64,000 bases of DNA from Phragmitibacter sp965284365 (lineage in GTDB: Bacteria; Verrucomicrobiota; Verrucomicrobiia; Verrucomicrobiales; Verrucomicrobiaceae): assembly GCA_965284365.1 (NCBI GenBank), contig OZ260079.1, positions 6,014,001 to 6,078,000 of the forward strand, in the 5' to 3' direction. Positions 1 to 8,630 of the stretch are shown in pieces. The notes beneath the pieces were generated by a model. That model was not told the origin of the DNA, ran no database searches, and worked only from the letters and a program-made list of their open reading frames with translations. A program made the position numbers and the translations under genes. The first letter of the stretch is position 1. Each line of letters begins with the position of its first letter.

Positions 1-1
1 C

Positions 2-985
2 ACCAATCCCCGCGACGCACGGAACGTGAGCGGATCCCTCTCGCTCGAACTGTGGGCGCTGCCGCACGCTTACAAAGGCGGCGGCTTCCAGGGCATCGCC
101 GTCGCCGGCATTCAGCTCGGGCATCTGCCCGGCCAATACGAATGGGTGAACACTGCCCTGGACCTGGAGTTCACCCCACCTCCCCACGGCACCTGGCACT
201 TCGTCCTCATGCTGCGCGAGTGGAGCGCCGCAGGCTACCTGACAAGGGATTTCAGCGAATTCGCCAACACTGTCACTTACGGACCCGTTCCCGCACTCGC
301 AATCGCAACCACACCTGCACTAGAAACAGTGGCGGAAAAGACGCCCGGACCACAACCTGCCACAGCGGATGTCAGTGTCCCTGAAACTGAAACCAAAGCG
401 AAACCCGCTGCGAAGGCTAAGGCCAAAGCCAAACCTAATGCCAAGACCAAGGCTGAACCCGAAGTAAAATCCAAAACCAAAGCAGCGAAAGCGGAAACAC
501 CGGCCACCAAGCCTCCAGCCCAACCAGCGCCAGCAGCAGCTGCTGCTGCGCCCGCTTTGGAACACGCCTCGAATTTCGCCCCTGCCCCGACCCTGACATA
601 CGAAGACAAACCGGCAAAGAACCCCACAAAAAGAACAACGAAGGCAAAGACGAAAGGTAAAACACAACCAGCGCCCGCTGCCACTGCCGCTGCTACAGAC
701 AAAGGCACAACAGACTCTCCCGCGGCATTCGCTACCATCTCCGTGAATCGCGCCAAGGCCGCGCATCTGGCCCAGATCAAAGGCCTGCCCACCAAAGTAG
801 CCGCAGCCATCGTCCAAGGCCGTCCCTACACTACCATTGAAGACCTTCTCAAAATCAAAGGCATCGGCGAAAAGCGCCTCCAGAAAGTCCGCGCCTTCCT
901 CAAGCCTAAAGCCGGACCATCCCCCCCGGAAAAGAGACGCAAAGCCTCAGCCACACGCCCAGCCTTCCTCCACCGTGAGGACTAG
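2..985 (+). CDS. Helix-hairpin-helix protein with Lys/Ala/Pro-rich linker (5' end outside window)
   Basis: The reading frame is open to the left edge of the window, so the true start is probably upstream; the first in-window start codon is GTG at 26. The first 95 or so residues form a compact, aromatic-rich domain I do not recognise. A low-complexity linker of about 130 residues rich in Lys, Ala and Pro follows. The last 80 residues contain a ComEA-like helix-hairpin-helix pair (VNRAKAAHLAQIKGLP, then KIKGIGEKRLQKV), a fold that normally binds DNA backbone without sequence specificity. The basic linker could add non-specific DNA affinity. A chromatin or DNA-repair accessory role is inference only. 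The gene stands alone, followed by a 520 bp gap. Confidence 0.75.
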   Translation, partial: TNPRDARNVSGSLSLELWALPHAYKGGGFQGIAVAGIQLGHLPGQYEWVNTALDLEFTPPPHGTWHFVLMLREWSAAGYLTRDFSEFANTVTYGPVPALAIATTPALETVAEKTPGPQPATADVSVPETETKAKPAAKAKAKAKPNAKTKAEPEVKSKTKAAKAETPATKPPAQPAPAAAAAAPALEHASNFAPAPTLTYEDKPAKNPTKRTTKAKTKGKTQPAPAATAAATDKGTTDSPAAFATISVNRAKAAHLAQIKGLPTKVAAAIVQGRPYTTIEDLLKIKGIGEKRLQKVRAFLKPKAGPSPPEKRRKASATRPAFLHRED

Positions 986-1068
986 CGGAGCTAAGCCCTC
1001 CCTACCACACCATTGCGTCTGGACGGAGCCCTCCAAACGGCTTCGCTTCCGCCACTGTCAATCGCCAG

Positions 1069-1123
1069 CGCGAAGCGTCTTGGACTGCTGTGGCCTGTCA
1101 CAGCTTTGGCAACTGACTGTGGC
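1069..1123. repeat. Dispersed intergenic repeat, copy 1 (imperfect hairpin)
   Basis: The segment reads TTGGACTGCTGTGGC, a short spacer, then CACAGCTTTGGCAA, so the arms can pair imperfectly. Related copies lie near 18909, 19957 and 20312. The preceding GCGCGAAGCGTCTTGGACTG is shared with the copy at 20312. It belongs to a family of non-coding repeats that fill the gaps of this genome. No function can be assigned from the sequence. Confidence 0.6.
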
Positions 1124-1180
1124 GGCTGGAAGACGACTTACTTCAACGCACACGACCAGCGAGACAGAAGCGAAACCCCA

Positions 1181-1297
1181 TCAAATTTCCTGCTGCACCA
1201 CCTCATACCCCAGGTACTCCAGCACATGCTCCACCTTCGTCCGCGCACTGCGGAACTCCCTGGACACAGCAGAGATGAAGATACGGGGTTTATTCAT
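1181..1297 (-). pseudogene. 5' remnant of a 'FISAVSREF' (TIR/DUF4062-like) conflict gene
   Basis: On the minus strand an ATG frame of 38 codons begins MNKPRIFISAVSREFRSAR and ends ...YEVVQQEI before a TGA. The first strand and helix (RIFISAVSREFRSAR, then LEYLGYEVVQQ) match the N-terminus of large bacterial proteins that open with a TIR/DUF4062-like domain and normally continue with 'DIFGTE...' and several hundred more residues. Here the frame stops exactly where the family would continue, and the downstream DNA is repeat sequence. I read it as a gene beheaded by repeat expansion or deletion. Family assignment is from memory of the motif. The alternative, a genuine 38-residue protein, is less likely. 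Confidence 0.55.
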
Positions 1298-1506
1298 TCA
1301 TGAACGTTAGTCAATTAGGCAGGGACAGGCCCAGCCCTGAACCGTGCCAAGCATAGATCAAAACCGAAACCACGCTTCAACAAGATTCAGGAAAAACTGG
1401 CTCTGCTACCTCACACCAACAGCAACGACACCCTTGGCAGCTGTTGCAGTTTATCCTAACTTGATCGGGCCGCCCCATCCTCCTCTCATCCCACTGCACG
1501 TTTCCC

Positions 1507-2961
1507 ATGAGCAATTTCCGCTCTCCCATCATCTGGACTGTCGCCGCTATCCTTGTCCTCTCCGTCATTTACGTCATTGCCCTGCTTGTCAGAAATAGCA
1601 GGCAAAAGGAGTGGGGCTTCAAGGATGTCGTCAGAAACCCTGAGTATTGGGAGCAAATGGTGAAATCCCGCCGAGGCTCAGCAGAGGAGATAGCGAAGGC
1701 ACAGAGCTGGGACGATGCCCAGGTGACCGCAGCCATCGATAAATTTGTACTTCATACCCCATCCTCTTCGAGCGCGCAGACCTTACGAAAGTCCCTCCAG
1801 AGCCTTGGGCCGCGCACGCACGCTCACCTTCTGACGCTGCTGGCAGACCCTGCCTTGCGTCAAAAGCTGGTCACACCCACGGGGGACAATTTAGGACCCG
1901 AAGCTCCTTTCAATCGCGCTTGCGATGTATTGGATGAGGACGCTCCACCCGAAGCCATCTCAGTGCTTGCCCCTTTCCTAGATGACCCCTCTTACAGGAT
2001 CCGTTGGGACGCCGCAGGTGTCATCGCTCACATCGACAGTCCGTCTACCATTCCTTACATCCGGAAAGCTCTGAGGGATGAAGAGGACTCTGTTCGTGGT
2101 GCTGCCCTACACGGCCTCGAGGACTCAATGAAACGACCGGCCTTCACACTGGAAGCCAAGCAGACGCTCTACCCGGAAGTCCTCGCGATGCTGCAGAAAT
2201 CTCAAAACGCTGACAACGCCGCACGTCTCTTGTTTCAGTTGGATGCCCGCCGCGCCACAGAGTATTTTTTGTCGCCAGAGGTGTTCCGGCCGGACTCACG
2301 CATCCTGTCTCATGCGCTGGTCACGCTGTCGGGGGCTAAGGTGTCCGTGCCCCGAGAGAAACTCCTCCCCCTCATCGCCATACTGGATGGCCAGAAGCTG
2401 ACTTACTCGCAGTCTCGGATATTTGGCACAACCCTCTACCTCTTGAGCCACCATCGGCTCCCGGATGACCTGCCACTGTTGCAGGCAAAGACCACGCATG
2501 AAAATACGGACGTAGCCGTGAGTGCCGCTCATAGCTTGCTGGTATTTCACGGACTGGAAAAGTTTCAGGATCGCATCAATGAAGTTTCAGACTACAGCCT
2601 CCTGAACAAGCACCAGCAATACTACGATGCTGTCAGTATGTGTGAAGGAGAAGTCTACAACGGCGGCTTCGCCCAATACTTCGTGAACCCCAGCGGCGAT
2701 CATTGGAGGGAGGCCGTGGCCGGACTCGAAGCCATGAAATCCCGGGAACTCCTCAGCATTCTGAAGGACGCCGCAGCCCTTTTCGGTCCCACCGGCCCCT
2801 CACCAGACCAAACAAAGCGTCAGGTACAACTCAGCAAAGTCTACGATAAAAACGAACAGGCTTTTGATGCATTGGACGACCGCTTCTACAAAAGCAAAGA
2901 GAAGACCCAAATCCTGGCCCTAGCCTTCGTGCTGACAAACCCCGAAAGCTTCAAAGAGTAG
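1507..2961 (+). CDS. Membrane-anchored HEAT-repeat protein with C-terminal DUF4375 domain
   Basis: The 484-residue product has one N-terminal membrane anchor (IIWTVAAILVLSVIYVIALL, about residues 8-28). A helical solenoid follows with HEAT-like repeats, clearest at about 155-205 (APFLDDPSYRIRWDAAGVIA, then YIRKALRDEEDSVRGAALHG). The last 115 residues carry the DUF4375/DMP19 signature, with the hallmark EVYNGGFAQYFVNPSG near 380-395. HEAT arrays normally bind protein partners, and DUF4375 proteins are implicated in protein binding or immunity-like roles without an established activity. The protein should sit on the inner membrane with the soluble part in the cytoplasm. No good Shine-Dalgarno precedes the ATG. 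It is monocistronic. Confidence 0.75.
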   Translation: MSNFRSPIIWTVAAILVLSVIYVIALLVRNSRQKEWGFKDVVRNPEYWEQMVKSRRGSAEEIAKAQSWDDAQVTAAIDKFVLHTPSSSSAQTLRKSLQSLGPRTHAHLLTLLADPALRQKLVTPTGDNLGPEAPFNRACDVLDEDAPPEAISVLAPFLDDPSYRIRWDAAGVIAHIDSPSTIPYIRKALRDEEDSVRGAALHGLEDSMKRPAFTLEAKQTLYPEVLAMLQKSQNADNAARLLFQLDARRATEYFLSPEVFRPDSRILSHALVTLSGAKVSVPREKLLPLIAILDGQKLTYSQSRIFGTTLYLLSHHRLPDDLPLLQAKTTHENTDVAVSAAHSLLVFHGLEKFQDRINEVSDYSLLNKHQQYYDAVSMCEGEVYNGGFAQYFVNPSGDHWREAVAGLEAMKSRELLSILKDAAALFGPTGPSPDQTKRQVQLSKVYDKNEQAFDALDDRFYKSKEKTQILALAFVLTNPESFKE

Positions 2962-2984
2962 CCGATGGTAACTTCAAACCTGAC

Positions 2985-3119
2985 ACAAAACTCTTTGTGT
3001 CTTTGTGCGTTCCTCCTGCGTCGGGCTTCGCAGCGTGTGAGAAGAATTAAACTAAATCCCCGACCCAGACGCCATTCGTCCAGCAAACCCACTTGCTGCG
3101 CAGCGAAACTTGAGACTTC
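2985..3119. repeat. Dispersed repeat motifs (CTTTGTGTCTTTGTGCG and GAAACTTGAGACTT types)
   Basis: This gap holds CTCTTTGTGTCTTTGTGCG and, at 3105-3119, GAAACTTGAGACTTC. Variants recur at 20100, 20208, 20573, 20668, 25575 and 31683 (for example TTTGTGCCTTTGTGCC and ACTTGACACTTCAAACTTGA). All copies lie between genes. They look like degenerate short repeats that spread through the non-coding fraction. Confidence 0.5.
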
Positions 3120-3938
3120 TCACACCGTCCAACAAAACTCCGAAAGCCTCCTCACAATCGCCGCACCACGCGTCCCGTGACGCTCCCGCATCTCCTGCTC
3201 ACTGAGATTCGAAGACCACAGGATCGGTCGCTTCAGAGATGTGCGCGTCTCCACCAGATCCTTCAGTTCCTCAGACACCGCATCCGTGCGGCGTTCGTCG
3301 CCGAGGTCATCCAGATACAGCACGCGGGTGCTCCGGGCTTCGCCTAACAAGTCGCGGGCTTCAGCAGCAGTGCGGGGGTCATCACTCCAGCGTTCCGCCA
3401 CCAGATCGGACAGTTGCGCGGCAGGCAGATAGAGCCAGGAGCAACGCAAGCGCAACAGCACCTGGCAGAGCAGCCGTGTCTTCCCCAGGCCGCTGCGTCC
3501 CACAAGACCAATGCCCAGTCCTTCCACACTAGGTTCCCAACGCGCCAGCGCAGCCAGGACGCGTGGATCATACGGCGACCGGCTGGCATCGAAGGTCTCC
3601 CGATACCGCGACGGAATATGCTCCACCTGCCGCCGCCGGCGCACCGCTTCCACGGCCATCCGATCCTGATTCAGAATCGCCTCACGCTCGCGATACAGCA
3701 CTTCCCGCGCAGCCCAAAAGGCATCGTCCTCCAGCAGCCGGTCAATGCGATCCAAAGTCCTCTCCAGACGCGATTGCACTTCCGCTCCATTGACGGCAAC
3801 AGCGGCAGCCGCAGCGTCCGCACCCGGACTGGCCTCAGGCACAGGCGGCAGCGACGCAGAAGGCATCGCACACGGCGCAGCTTCAGTCATCGCCGCAGGC
3901 ATCGGTGGAGACGATGGTAAGGACAAAGTCATGTTCAT
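3120..3938 (-). CDS. DnaC/IstB-like AAA+ ATPase (helicase-loader type)
   Basis: The 272-residue protein has an Ala/Pro-rich N-terminus, a helical region rich in Arg and Glu, and an AAA+ core. The Walker A is GRSGLGKT (residues 147-154), the Walker B is LYLDDLGDE, a sensor-like WSSNLS follows, and RRLSEF near the C-terminus can supply an arginine finger. This layout matches DnaC, phage helicase loaders and the IstB transposition helper. The gene begins 27 bases after the stop of the DUF1376 gene on the same strand. That pairing (DUF1376 plus DnaC-like) is typical of phage replication modules, so helicase loading or replication initiation is the best inference. No transposase of the IstA type is adjacent, which argues against an insertion sequence. 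Confidence 0.75.
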   Translation of the reverse strand: MNMTLSLPSSPPMPAAMTEAAPCAMPSASLPPVPEASPGADAAAAAVAVNGAEVQSRLERTLDRIDRLLEDDAFWAAREVLYREREAILNQDRMAVEAVRRRRQVEHIPSRYRETFDASRSPYDPRVLAALARWEPSVEGLGIGLVGRSGLGKTRLLCQVLLRLRCSWLYLPAAQLSDLVAERWSDDPRTAAEARDLLGEARSTRVLYLDDLGDERRTDAVSEELKDLVETRTSLKRPILWSSNLSEQEMRERHGTRGAAIVRRLSEFCWTV

Positions 3939-3965
3939 GATGATGATGATGCTGACGAAACAAAT

Positions 3966-5420
3966 TCAAAGAAGTGGATGCGAAGCACCAGCAAGAGCCG
4001 CGGTTGTTGTTGCCGCCGTCGCCGAGAGTACTGTTACCATCGCCAAGGTCCTCCCACCGCCTCCGCTACCGGCAGATTCTTCTCCTTCACCCGGTCTTGT
4101 CCCAGCATCCCTGACCAACGGCTTCGCCTCCGTCGCAGCTTCCTTCACCGCATTCCCACTCCGCCACGGCTGATGCTGCCCACCCCATCCCCGGCAGACA
4201 CCATCCGCATCAAACCCACCAGCGACGACAGCCCCGCGAGTTGACTGTGGTGCTTTGTTCAGCCATCCCACCAGCATCTCCTCATCCGCCACACGACCCT
4301 TCGCTTCGCACCACGTCAGGCATTTCATCCACTCCGCCCGCACATCCAGCCAATGATAGCGGCTTTGCAAGGTCGCCAGACGCGCATCTGCAATCGCTGA
4401 ATCCACCCTCTTTGTTTTCACTGCTGCTGCGGTTGCCTCAGAAGCCGCCTGCATCCTCCCTCCACACTGACTTCCCGTCTCCCCTACTTCCAAAGCCACC
4501 TCATCTCCTCTTTCTGCTGCTGCTGAAAAAGGGGTGACCACCCTATCGACATACAAACCTCCCTCACGCGCAGGTTCACACGCAGACACACCCTTCTCTG
4601 CAGCAGCAGAGAAGTACTCTGGTTGTTGGTTGATGGATTCTGGTTTCTGGTTGGTTGCCTTTTGGTTCACATTGGGTTCACCGGCTTCGTACAAAGGCTT
4701 CATCTCGAGAGACAAGGCTTCGATCGGCACTGATACATTCGCTGCTTCCACCTTTGGCGCTGATGCTGCGTCAACCGCTGCCATACCTGTTATTACCTCA
4801 CAGCCTTCCGCCGCCGGTTCCCCGTCCGGTTCGCATCGGGTTGCAACCAGAGCACACGCCTGCGTCTGCATTGCCACTTTCTTCCTCTGCACGCTCCCTC
4901 GCGGCGTTGACTGCTGCTTCACCACCTTCCCCTGCACTCCGCTCTTCTCTCCCATCGCCATACCATTGGCCGCCACCCGCGTGATAGTTGTTTTACTCGG
5001 CATTACCATGCCCACCGGAAACGCCAGCGGCATCTGGTCCTTCGCCATACCACCCTCCGCATCAGCCCCTACTTCTGCCCGCTTCACCCGCCGCGCTTCG
5101 CCGCTGCGCAACCCACCCACACGCGACTTCGCGGCATGGTCGCGATACGCCTGCAGATCTGCCTCGATGGCCGCATGCACATACAGCCCCTCGTGCTCCT
5201 CAAAGTAGAGTTTCACCACGCGGCGCACCGCCCGGCGTTCCTCCGGGGTCAGCGCCACGCAGACCCGATACAACGAAGGCAGATGCGCCGGCAGCGCCTG
5301 CCCCGTGGCGTAATACTGATCCCGCAGGGAAACATACACCCCGCGCTCCGTGGCATCGAGCGCAGCGGTATCCCGCCGGAAATCCCCGGTGTGATGTTGG
5401 TAATAATGCATCGCGCACAT
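3966..5420 (-). CDS. DUF1376 (YdaU-like) replication-associated protein with long disordered region
   Basis: The first 110 residues match DUF1376, with MHYYQHHTGDFRRDT at the start, ERGVYVSLRDQYYATG and then VVKLYFEEHEGLYVHAAIE. DUF1376 is found in phage and prophage replication proteins such as YdaU. Residues 120-350 are low complexity. Residues 350-440 (SRYHWLDVRAEWMKCLTWCE) form a folded segment that resembles the C-terminal part of such initiators. Translation may begin at Met1 or Met4 (MHYY); the second fits the family better. The gene leads a two-gene unit with the DnaC-like ATPase. No capsid, integrase or repressor gene is near, so this is an orphan or domesticated module. Confidence 0.7.
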   Translation of the reverse strand: MCAMHYYQHHTGDFRRDTAALDATERGVYVSLRDQYYATGQALPAHLPSLYRVCVALTPEERRAVRRVVKLYFEEHEGLYVHAAIEADLQAYRDHAAKSRVGGLRSGEARRVKRAEVGADAEGGMAKDQMPLAFPVGMVMPSKTTITRVAANGMAMGEKSGVQGKVVKQQSTPRGSVQRKKVAMQTQACALVATRCEPDGEPAAEGCEVITGMAAVDAASAPKVEAANVSVPIEALSLEMKPLYEAGEPNVNQKATNQKPESINQQPEYFSAAAEKGVSACEPAREGGLYVDRVVTPFSAAAERGDEVALEVGETGSQCGGRMQAASEATAAAVKTKRVDSAIADARLATLQSRYHWLDVRAEWMKCLTWCEAKGRVADEEMLVGWLNKAPQSTRGAVVAGGFDADGVCRGWGGQHQPWRSGNAVKEAATEAKPLVRDAGTRPGEGEESAGSGGGGRTLAMVTVLSATAATTTAALAGASHPLL

Positions 5421-5687
5421 GGTTATGATTTGTTGTGGATGTGGGGGGATGAAAGGTGTGGCTGCTCGTGATGAATCGCATGCACGTCCGTCGGGCTTCC
5501 CCTGGCCACGCGGATGAACCCCATCAGTAATCCCAAAGCCCCGCCCCCGGAAGTGCCACCAGGCCGAGTACGTTCCTACTGGCCGTATTACGGCATAACA
5601 TCCTCAAATTGTACCCCTTACGGCGGATTAATACGCGCGACTCCCCCGTTTGACTCTCTTGCTACGGTTTCAGCAATCCCACTCTCC

Positions 5688-6440
5688 ATGTCTTCGCCAT
5701 CTCCATCTTCCCCGCAATCCCCCAAGCAGCCTCCCGCAAAGCCGAGCCCCGTCGCCTTTGACCAATCCCACGCCGCCGCCTATGACCAGCGCTTTGCGAA
5801 ACTCGCTCCGTTCAAAGACTCACTCCACCTCCTGCTAGGCGCCATCTTCACAACGCTGCCAGCGGACGCCCGCATCCTCTGTGTTGGCGCAGGCACCGGC
5901 GCGGAGATCATCTATCTGGCAAAACTTTTCCCCGGCTGGCACTTCACCGCCGTCGATCCCTCCGGCCCCATGCTCGCCGTCTGCCGCCAACGCACCACCG
6001 AACTTGGCTTTGCCGACCGCGTCACCATTCATGAGGGCTATCTCGATACTCTCCCTCCGTCACCAACCGCCCAGCCCTTCCACGCCGCCACCTCCATCCT
6101 GGTCTCCCAGTTCGTTCTCGAAGCAGAGAAACGCACCGACTTCTTCCGCGGCATTGCCTCGCGGCTGGTCCCCGAAGCCCTCCTCGTCAGTGCCGATCTC
6201 TCCGCCAATCTGCACTCTCCCGAATACACCAGCCTCTCAGACGTCTGGTTCCGCATCATGGCCACAGCAGACATCACCACCGAGCAGATCGCCGCCATGC
6301 GCACCGCCTATGGCCGCGATGTCGCCGTCCTCCCTCCCCAGCAGGTCACCGACCTTATCAAACACGCCGGCTTCACCACCCCCATCCTATTCCTGCAAAC
6401 CGCCCTCATCCATGCGTGGTATGCAAGGAAGATCGCTTAA
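5688..6440 (+). CDS. Class I SAM-dependent methyltransferase
   Basis: I place the start at the ATG at 5688 (MSSPSPSSPQ), giving 250 residues. The frame stays open back to 5514, but that extension lacks conserved features. The Rossmann core shows motif I ILCVGAGTGAEIIYLA, the acidic strand-2 end AVDPSGPM, and the FVLEAEKR region after strand 4, which together define an AdoMet-dependent methyltransferase of the UbiE/Methyltransf_25 type. The N-terminal DQSHAAAYDQRFAKLAPF is usual in small-molecule methyltransferases of this class. The acceptor is unknown. No cofactor or pathway gene lies next to it. Confidence 0.8.
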   Translation: MSSPSPSSPQSPKQPPAKPSPVAFDQSHAAAYDQRFAKLAPFKDSLHLLLGAIFTTLPADARILCVGAGTGAEIIYLAKLFPGWHFTAVDPSGPMLAVCRQRTTELGFADRVTIHEGYLDTLPPSPTAQPFHAATSILVSQFVLEAEKRTDFFRGIASRLVPEALLVSADLSANLHSPEYTSLSDVWFRIMATADITTEQIAAMRTAYGRDVAVLPPQQVTDLIKHAGFTTPILFLQTALIHAWYARKIA

Positions 6441-6517
6441 CAAATGCGGAACGCACAGTGCACAAACAGAGCCTCGCACTTAACTCAAGACATCCTCTCG
6501 GGCACCTTCCTGCGACT

Positions 6518-6562
6518 GACGCCGTAGGACGAGTTTCCAAACTCGTCCGGCCACACCCCGCG
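6518..6562. repeat. Dispersed palindromic repeat (GGACGAGTTT/AAACTCGTCC), copy 1
   Basis: A 22 bp inverted repeat, GGACGAGTTT with a CC loop and AAACTCGTCC, lies at 6527-6548 within a longer conserved block that starts GACGCCGTA and ends CACACCCCGC. A second copy with the same flanks is at 19404-19448. Both lie in gene-free gaps, and neither is followed by a T-run, so a plain terminator is unlikely. Confidence 0.6.
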
Positions 6563-6613
6563 CTTCCTACCAATCCCAAAAATCGTTCCACACCCACGTT
6601 ACCCCACACCCTG

Positions 6614-6988
6614 CTACACCTCACTCCGCCACCAGCACACCAGCACCGTCGGCAGCAGCACAATGCCCTCCACCCAATGGTGAAAAAACGTACGCACGCC
6701 CAACAAATTCTGCCGTTCCAGGGATAGCTCCCCAGGCACACACTCCAGCGTGATCCAGCACGAGCAAAGCAACGTTCCTATCCCCGCGATGAACGTCACA
6801 TACAGCGGTCGATCACTCAGTCGCCGGAAGACCAGCCGGCTCCATATCACCGAAATCACCACCGCCAGTCCGACCCCCGCATAATAAGGCAGCCGATCCA
6901 TCACTCCCAGAGTCAGCAGTCCCAGATTCGCACCAACAAGTCCGAGCAGCGTAATCACCAAAGGCAGAAGTGATCGAAGACGAGACAT
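6614..6988 (-). CDS. Small multi-pass membrane protein, paralogue of the next gene
   Basis: Starting at the ATG at 6988 (MSRLRSLLPL) the protein has 124 residues and about four hydrophobic segments: LLPLVITLLGLVGANLGLL, YYAGVGLAVVISVIW, VTFIAGIGTLLCSCWI and WVEGIVLLPTVLVCWW. The C-terminal half aligns with the neighbour at 7044-7475 (LLCSCWITLE against LLCSRWLTME), so the two arose by tandem duplication. There is no recognised family and no catalytic motif. Both are transcribed leftward, 55 bases apart. Confidence 0.55.
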   Translation of the reverse strand: MSRLRSLLPLVITLLGLVGANLGLLTLGVMDRLPYYAGVGLAVVISVIWSRLVFRRLSDRPLYVTFIAGIGTLLCSCWITLECVPGELSLERQNLLGVRTFFHHWVEGIVLLPTVLVCWWRSEV

Positions 6989-7043
6989 AATAGGCAGGCT
7001 AATATTAGTGAAAAGCAGCACCCTCGGCTCCGCAGCTAGAACT

Positions 7044-7475
7044 TCAGCGATCTTCCATCAGGCCCTTCCTGTTCACCTTCAGTCTTGGTTCAGCCCGCGA
7101 CCGCATGACCGCCACCGTCAGCACAAAGATAATGGCCTCTCCCACATGGAAGAGCGATGCCTCTCTCGCCAGGTTATACAGTCTTTCCTCCCTTCCATAG
7201 TCCGAGAAATATAACGCGCAGAACTCCATCGTCAGCCAACGGGAGCAGAGCAGTCCCGCCATCCCGAGGGCCAGCGTCATCAGCAATGGCCATGTTTTGA
7301 ATTCCCGGTAAACCGCCACGCCCCACATCACAGAGAGCGCTACCGTCACTCCGACTATCACACCGAACGCCCAGTGCGATCTCGTGACCAGTCCAGATAG
7401 CAGCAGCCCGAGATTCGCCAGCATCAGGACAGCAAGCGCCTCCAGAAAAGGCGTGGGAGATATCAAGGTGGACAT
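7044..7475 (-). CDS. Small multi-pass membrane protein, paralogue of the previous gene
   Basis: The ATG at 7475 (MSTLISPTPF) gives 143 residues; an upstream in-frame codon at 7505 is less convincing. Four hydrophobic stretches are visible: ALAVLMLANLGLLLSGL, WAFGVIVGVTVALSVMWG, LLMTLALGMAGLLCS and AIIFVLTVAVM. It shares topology and the LLCSxWxTxE motif with the gene at 6614-6988. Its start lies only 106 bases from the divergent DUF1294 gene, so the two may share a regulatory region. Function unknown. Confidence 0.55.
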   Translation of the reverse strand: MSTLISPTPFLEALAVLMLANLGLLLSGLVTRSHWAFGVIVGVTVALSVMWGVAVYREFKTWPLLMTLALGMAGLLCSRWLTMEFCALYFSDYGREERLYNLAREASLFHVGEAIIFVLTVAVMRSRAEPRLKVNRKGLMEDR

Positions 7476-7581
7476 GGCTACTGTGGAAAGACAATATCCA
7501 CCCATCAGTATTCATACACAACATCGCAAAATTCAAGTGCCCCTTGGCGCATCCCATTCACGTCACCGTCGCCATCATCCC

Positions 7582-8013
7582 ATGCCAAAACCCTTCTTTC
7601 GCGTCACCTTTGGTCCCTTCACCCGCAGCACCGTGCAGGCGCCATGGCTCGCACTCTTCATCCTCCCCGTCTGGGCCTGCATCCGCCTCAGCCAGCAAAT
7701 GCACATCCCCGGCTGGCTCATCGCCACCAGCGCCATACTTATCTCACTCATCACCTATGCCACCTATGCCTGGGACAAGGCAAAGGCCCAGCGCGGCGGC
7801 TGGCGCATCCCGGAGACCACCCTCCACCTCCTCGACCTCTGCGGCGGCTGGCCCGGCGGCCTCCTCGCCCGCCATCAGTTCCGGCACAAGACCGCAAAAC
7901 TAAGCTTCCGCATCACCTTCTGGCTCATCGTCGCCCTGCATCAGCTCATCTCATTGGATTACGTCACAGGACATGCCATCAGCCGTGAACTACTTGGCTT
8001 GTTAGGCGAGTGA
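7582..8013 (+). CDS. DUF1294 membrane protein
   Basis: From the ATG at 7582 (MPKPFFRVTFG) the product has 143 residues. It shows the DUF1294 pattern: TYATYAWDKAKAQRGGWRIP, then LHLLDLCGGWPGGLLARHQF and HKTAKLSFRITFW. DUF1294 proteins are small membrane proteins, often fused to cold-shock domains elsewhere; that fusion is absent here. Two or three membrane segments are evident. No enzymatic role is established for the family. The gene ends just before the convergent gene at 8015. Confidence 0.8.
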   Translation: MPKPFFRVTFGPFTRSTVQAPWLALFILPVWACIRLSQQMHIPGWLIATSAILISLITYATYAWDKAKAQRGGWRIPETTLHLLDLCGGWPGGLLARHQFRHKTAKLSFRITFWLIVALHQLISLDYVTGHAISRELLGLLGE

Positions 8014-8014
8014 C

Positions 8015-8533
8015 TTACTTTTGGATATCGCTCTCCGGCAATCGCACCCGGGCAGCATAGGCAGTAGGCTCATTCGGAGGGTCATCCACCACAATGACAT
8101 CCAGCACGTCCGCCTGTTGGCGCGCATGGAAAGCTCCATTCCAGAGGCCCATCAATATCAGCACTTTCAGACAAACAGGCCACAAGTGCACGCTCAGGTT
8201 GATCAGAATCACCATGCTAACCACAAAGCAAATGTTCGCAGGCCACCGGCTCCAGTCGACGAAGAGCAGCACAGGCGGCACCATAAAGCACATGACCCCC
8301 ACGAACAAGGGCGCCGCTTCCCTCCACAAAGCAGAACTCGGCCCAGAGCTCGATGCCATGCCAAAGGTCAGTATCCCCACGATGAAAAAGGGCACCGCCT
8401 GGACTATGGTCAGGATCACATAGGCTGTGGAAGCAATCGCCGCCCGATCTTTATCACGGCTGCTCAGCGCCCGGATGCTCAAGGCAACGCACATCAGCGC
8501 CACAACACTTTCCAGTCCAAAGAGGCCACCCAT
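8015..8533 (-). CDS. Multi-pass membrane protein, tandem family member 1
   Basis: The 172-residue product starts MGGLFGLESVVALMCVAL and has five hydrophobic helices followed by a charged tail of about 30 residues. It aligns over its length with the gene at 8631-9074: AYVILTIVQAVPFFIVGIL against AYVILSLVLAVPFIIGGIL, and GMASSSGPS against GMASSFGPS. It differs by the extra C-terminal tail. A decayed third copy follows at 9138-9195. I do not recognise the family. Confidence 0.6.
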   Translation of the reverse strand: MGGLFGLESVVALMCVALSIRALSSRDKDRAAIASTAYVILTIVQAVPFFIVGILTFGMASSSGPSSALWREAAPLFVGVMCFMVPPVLLFVDWSRWPANICFVVSMVILINLSVHLWPVCLKVLILMGLWNGAFHARQQADVLDVIVVDDPPNEPTAYAARVRLPESDIQK

Positions 8534-8630
8534 GACGACAAGATAACACTTTCACGGGTCTCGGCGCAAATCTAAACACAAAGCCTCGGACAACAAGACC
8601 GCGCATGAATCACCATGGTTAATAACTGAC

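Noticed and set aside
837..1310. 157-codon frame overlapping the HHH gene end and the gap
   Set aside because: It is Ser/Lys-rich by frame shift of the HHH gene, and it crosses the repeat at 1069.
3120..3938. IstB of an IS21-type insertion sequence
   Set aside because: No IstA transposase or terminal inverted repeats flank the gene, and its partner is a DUF1376 gene.
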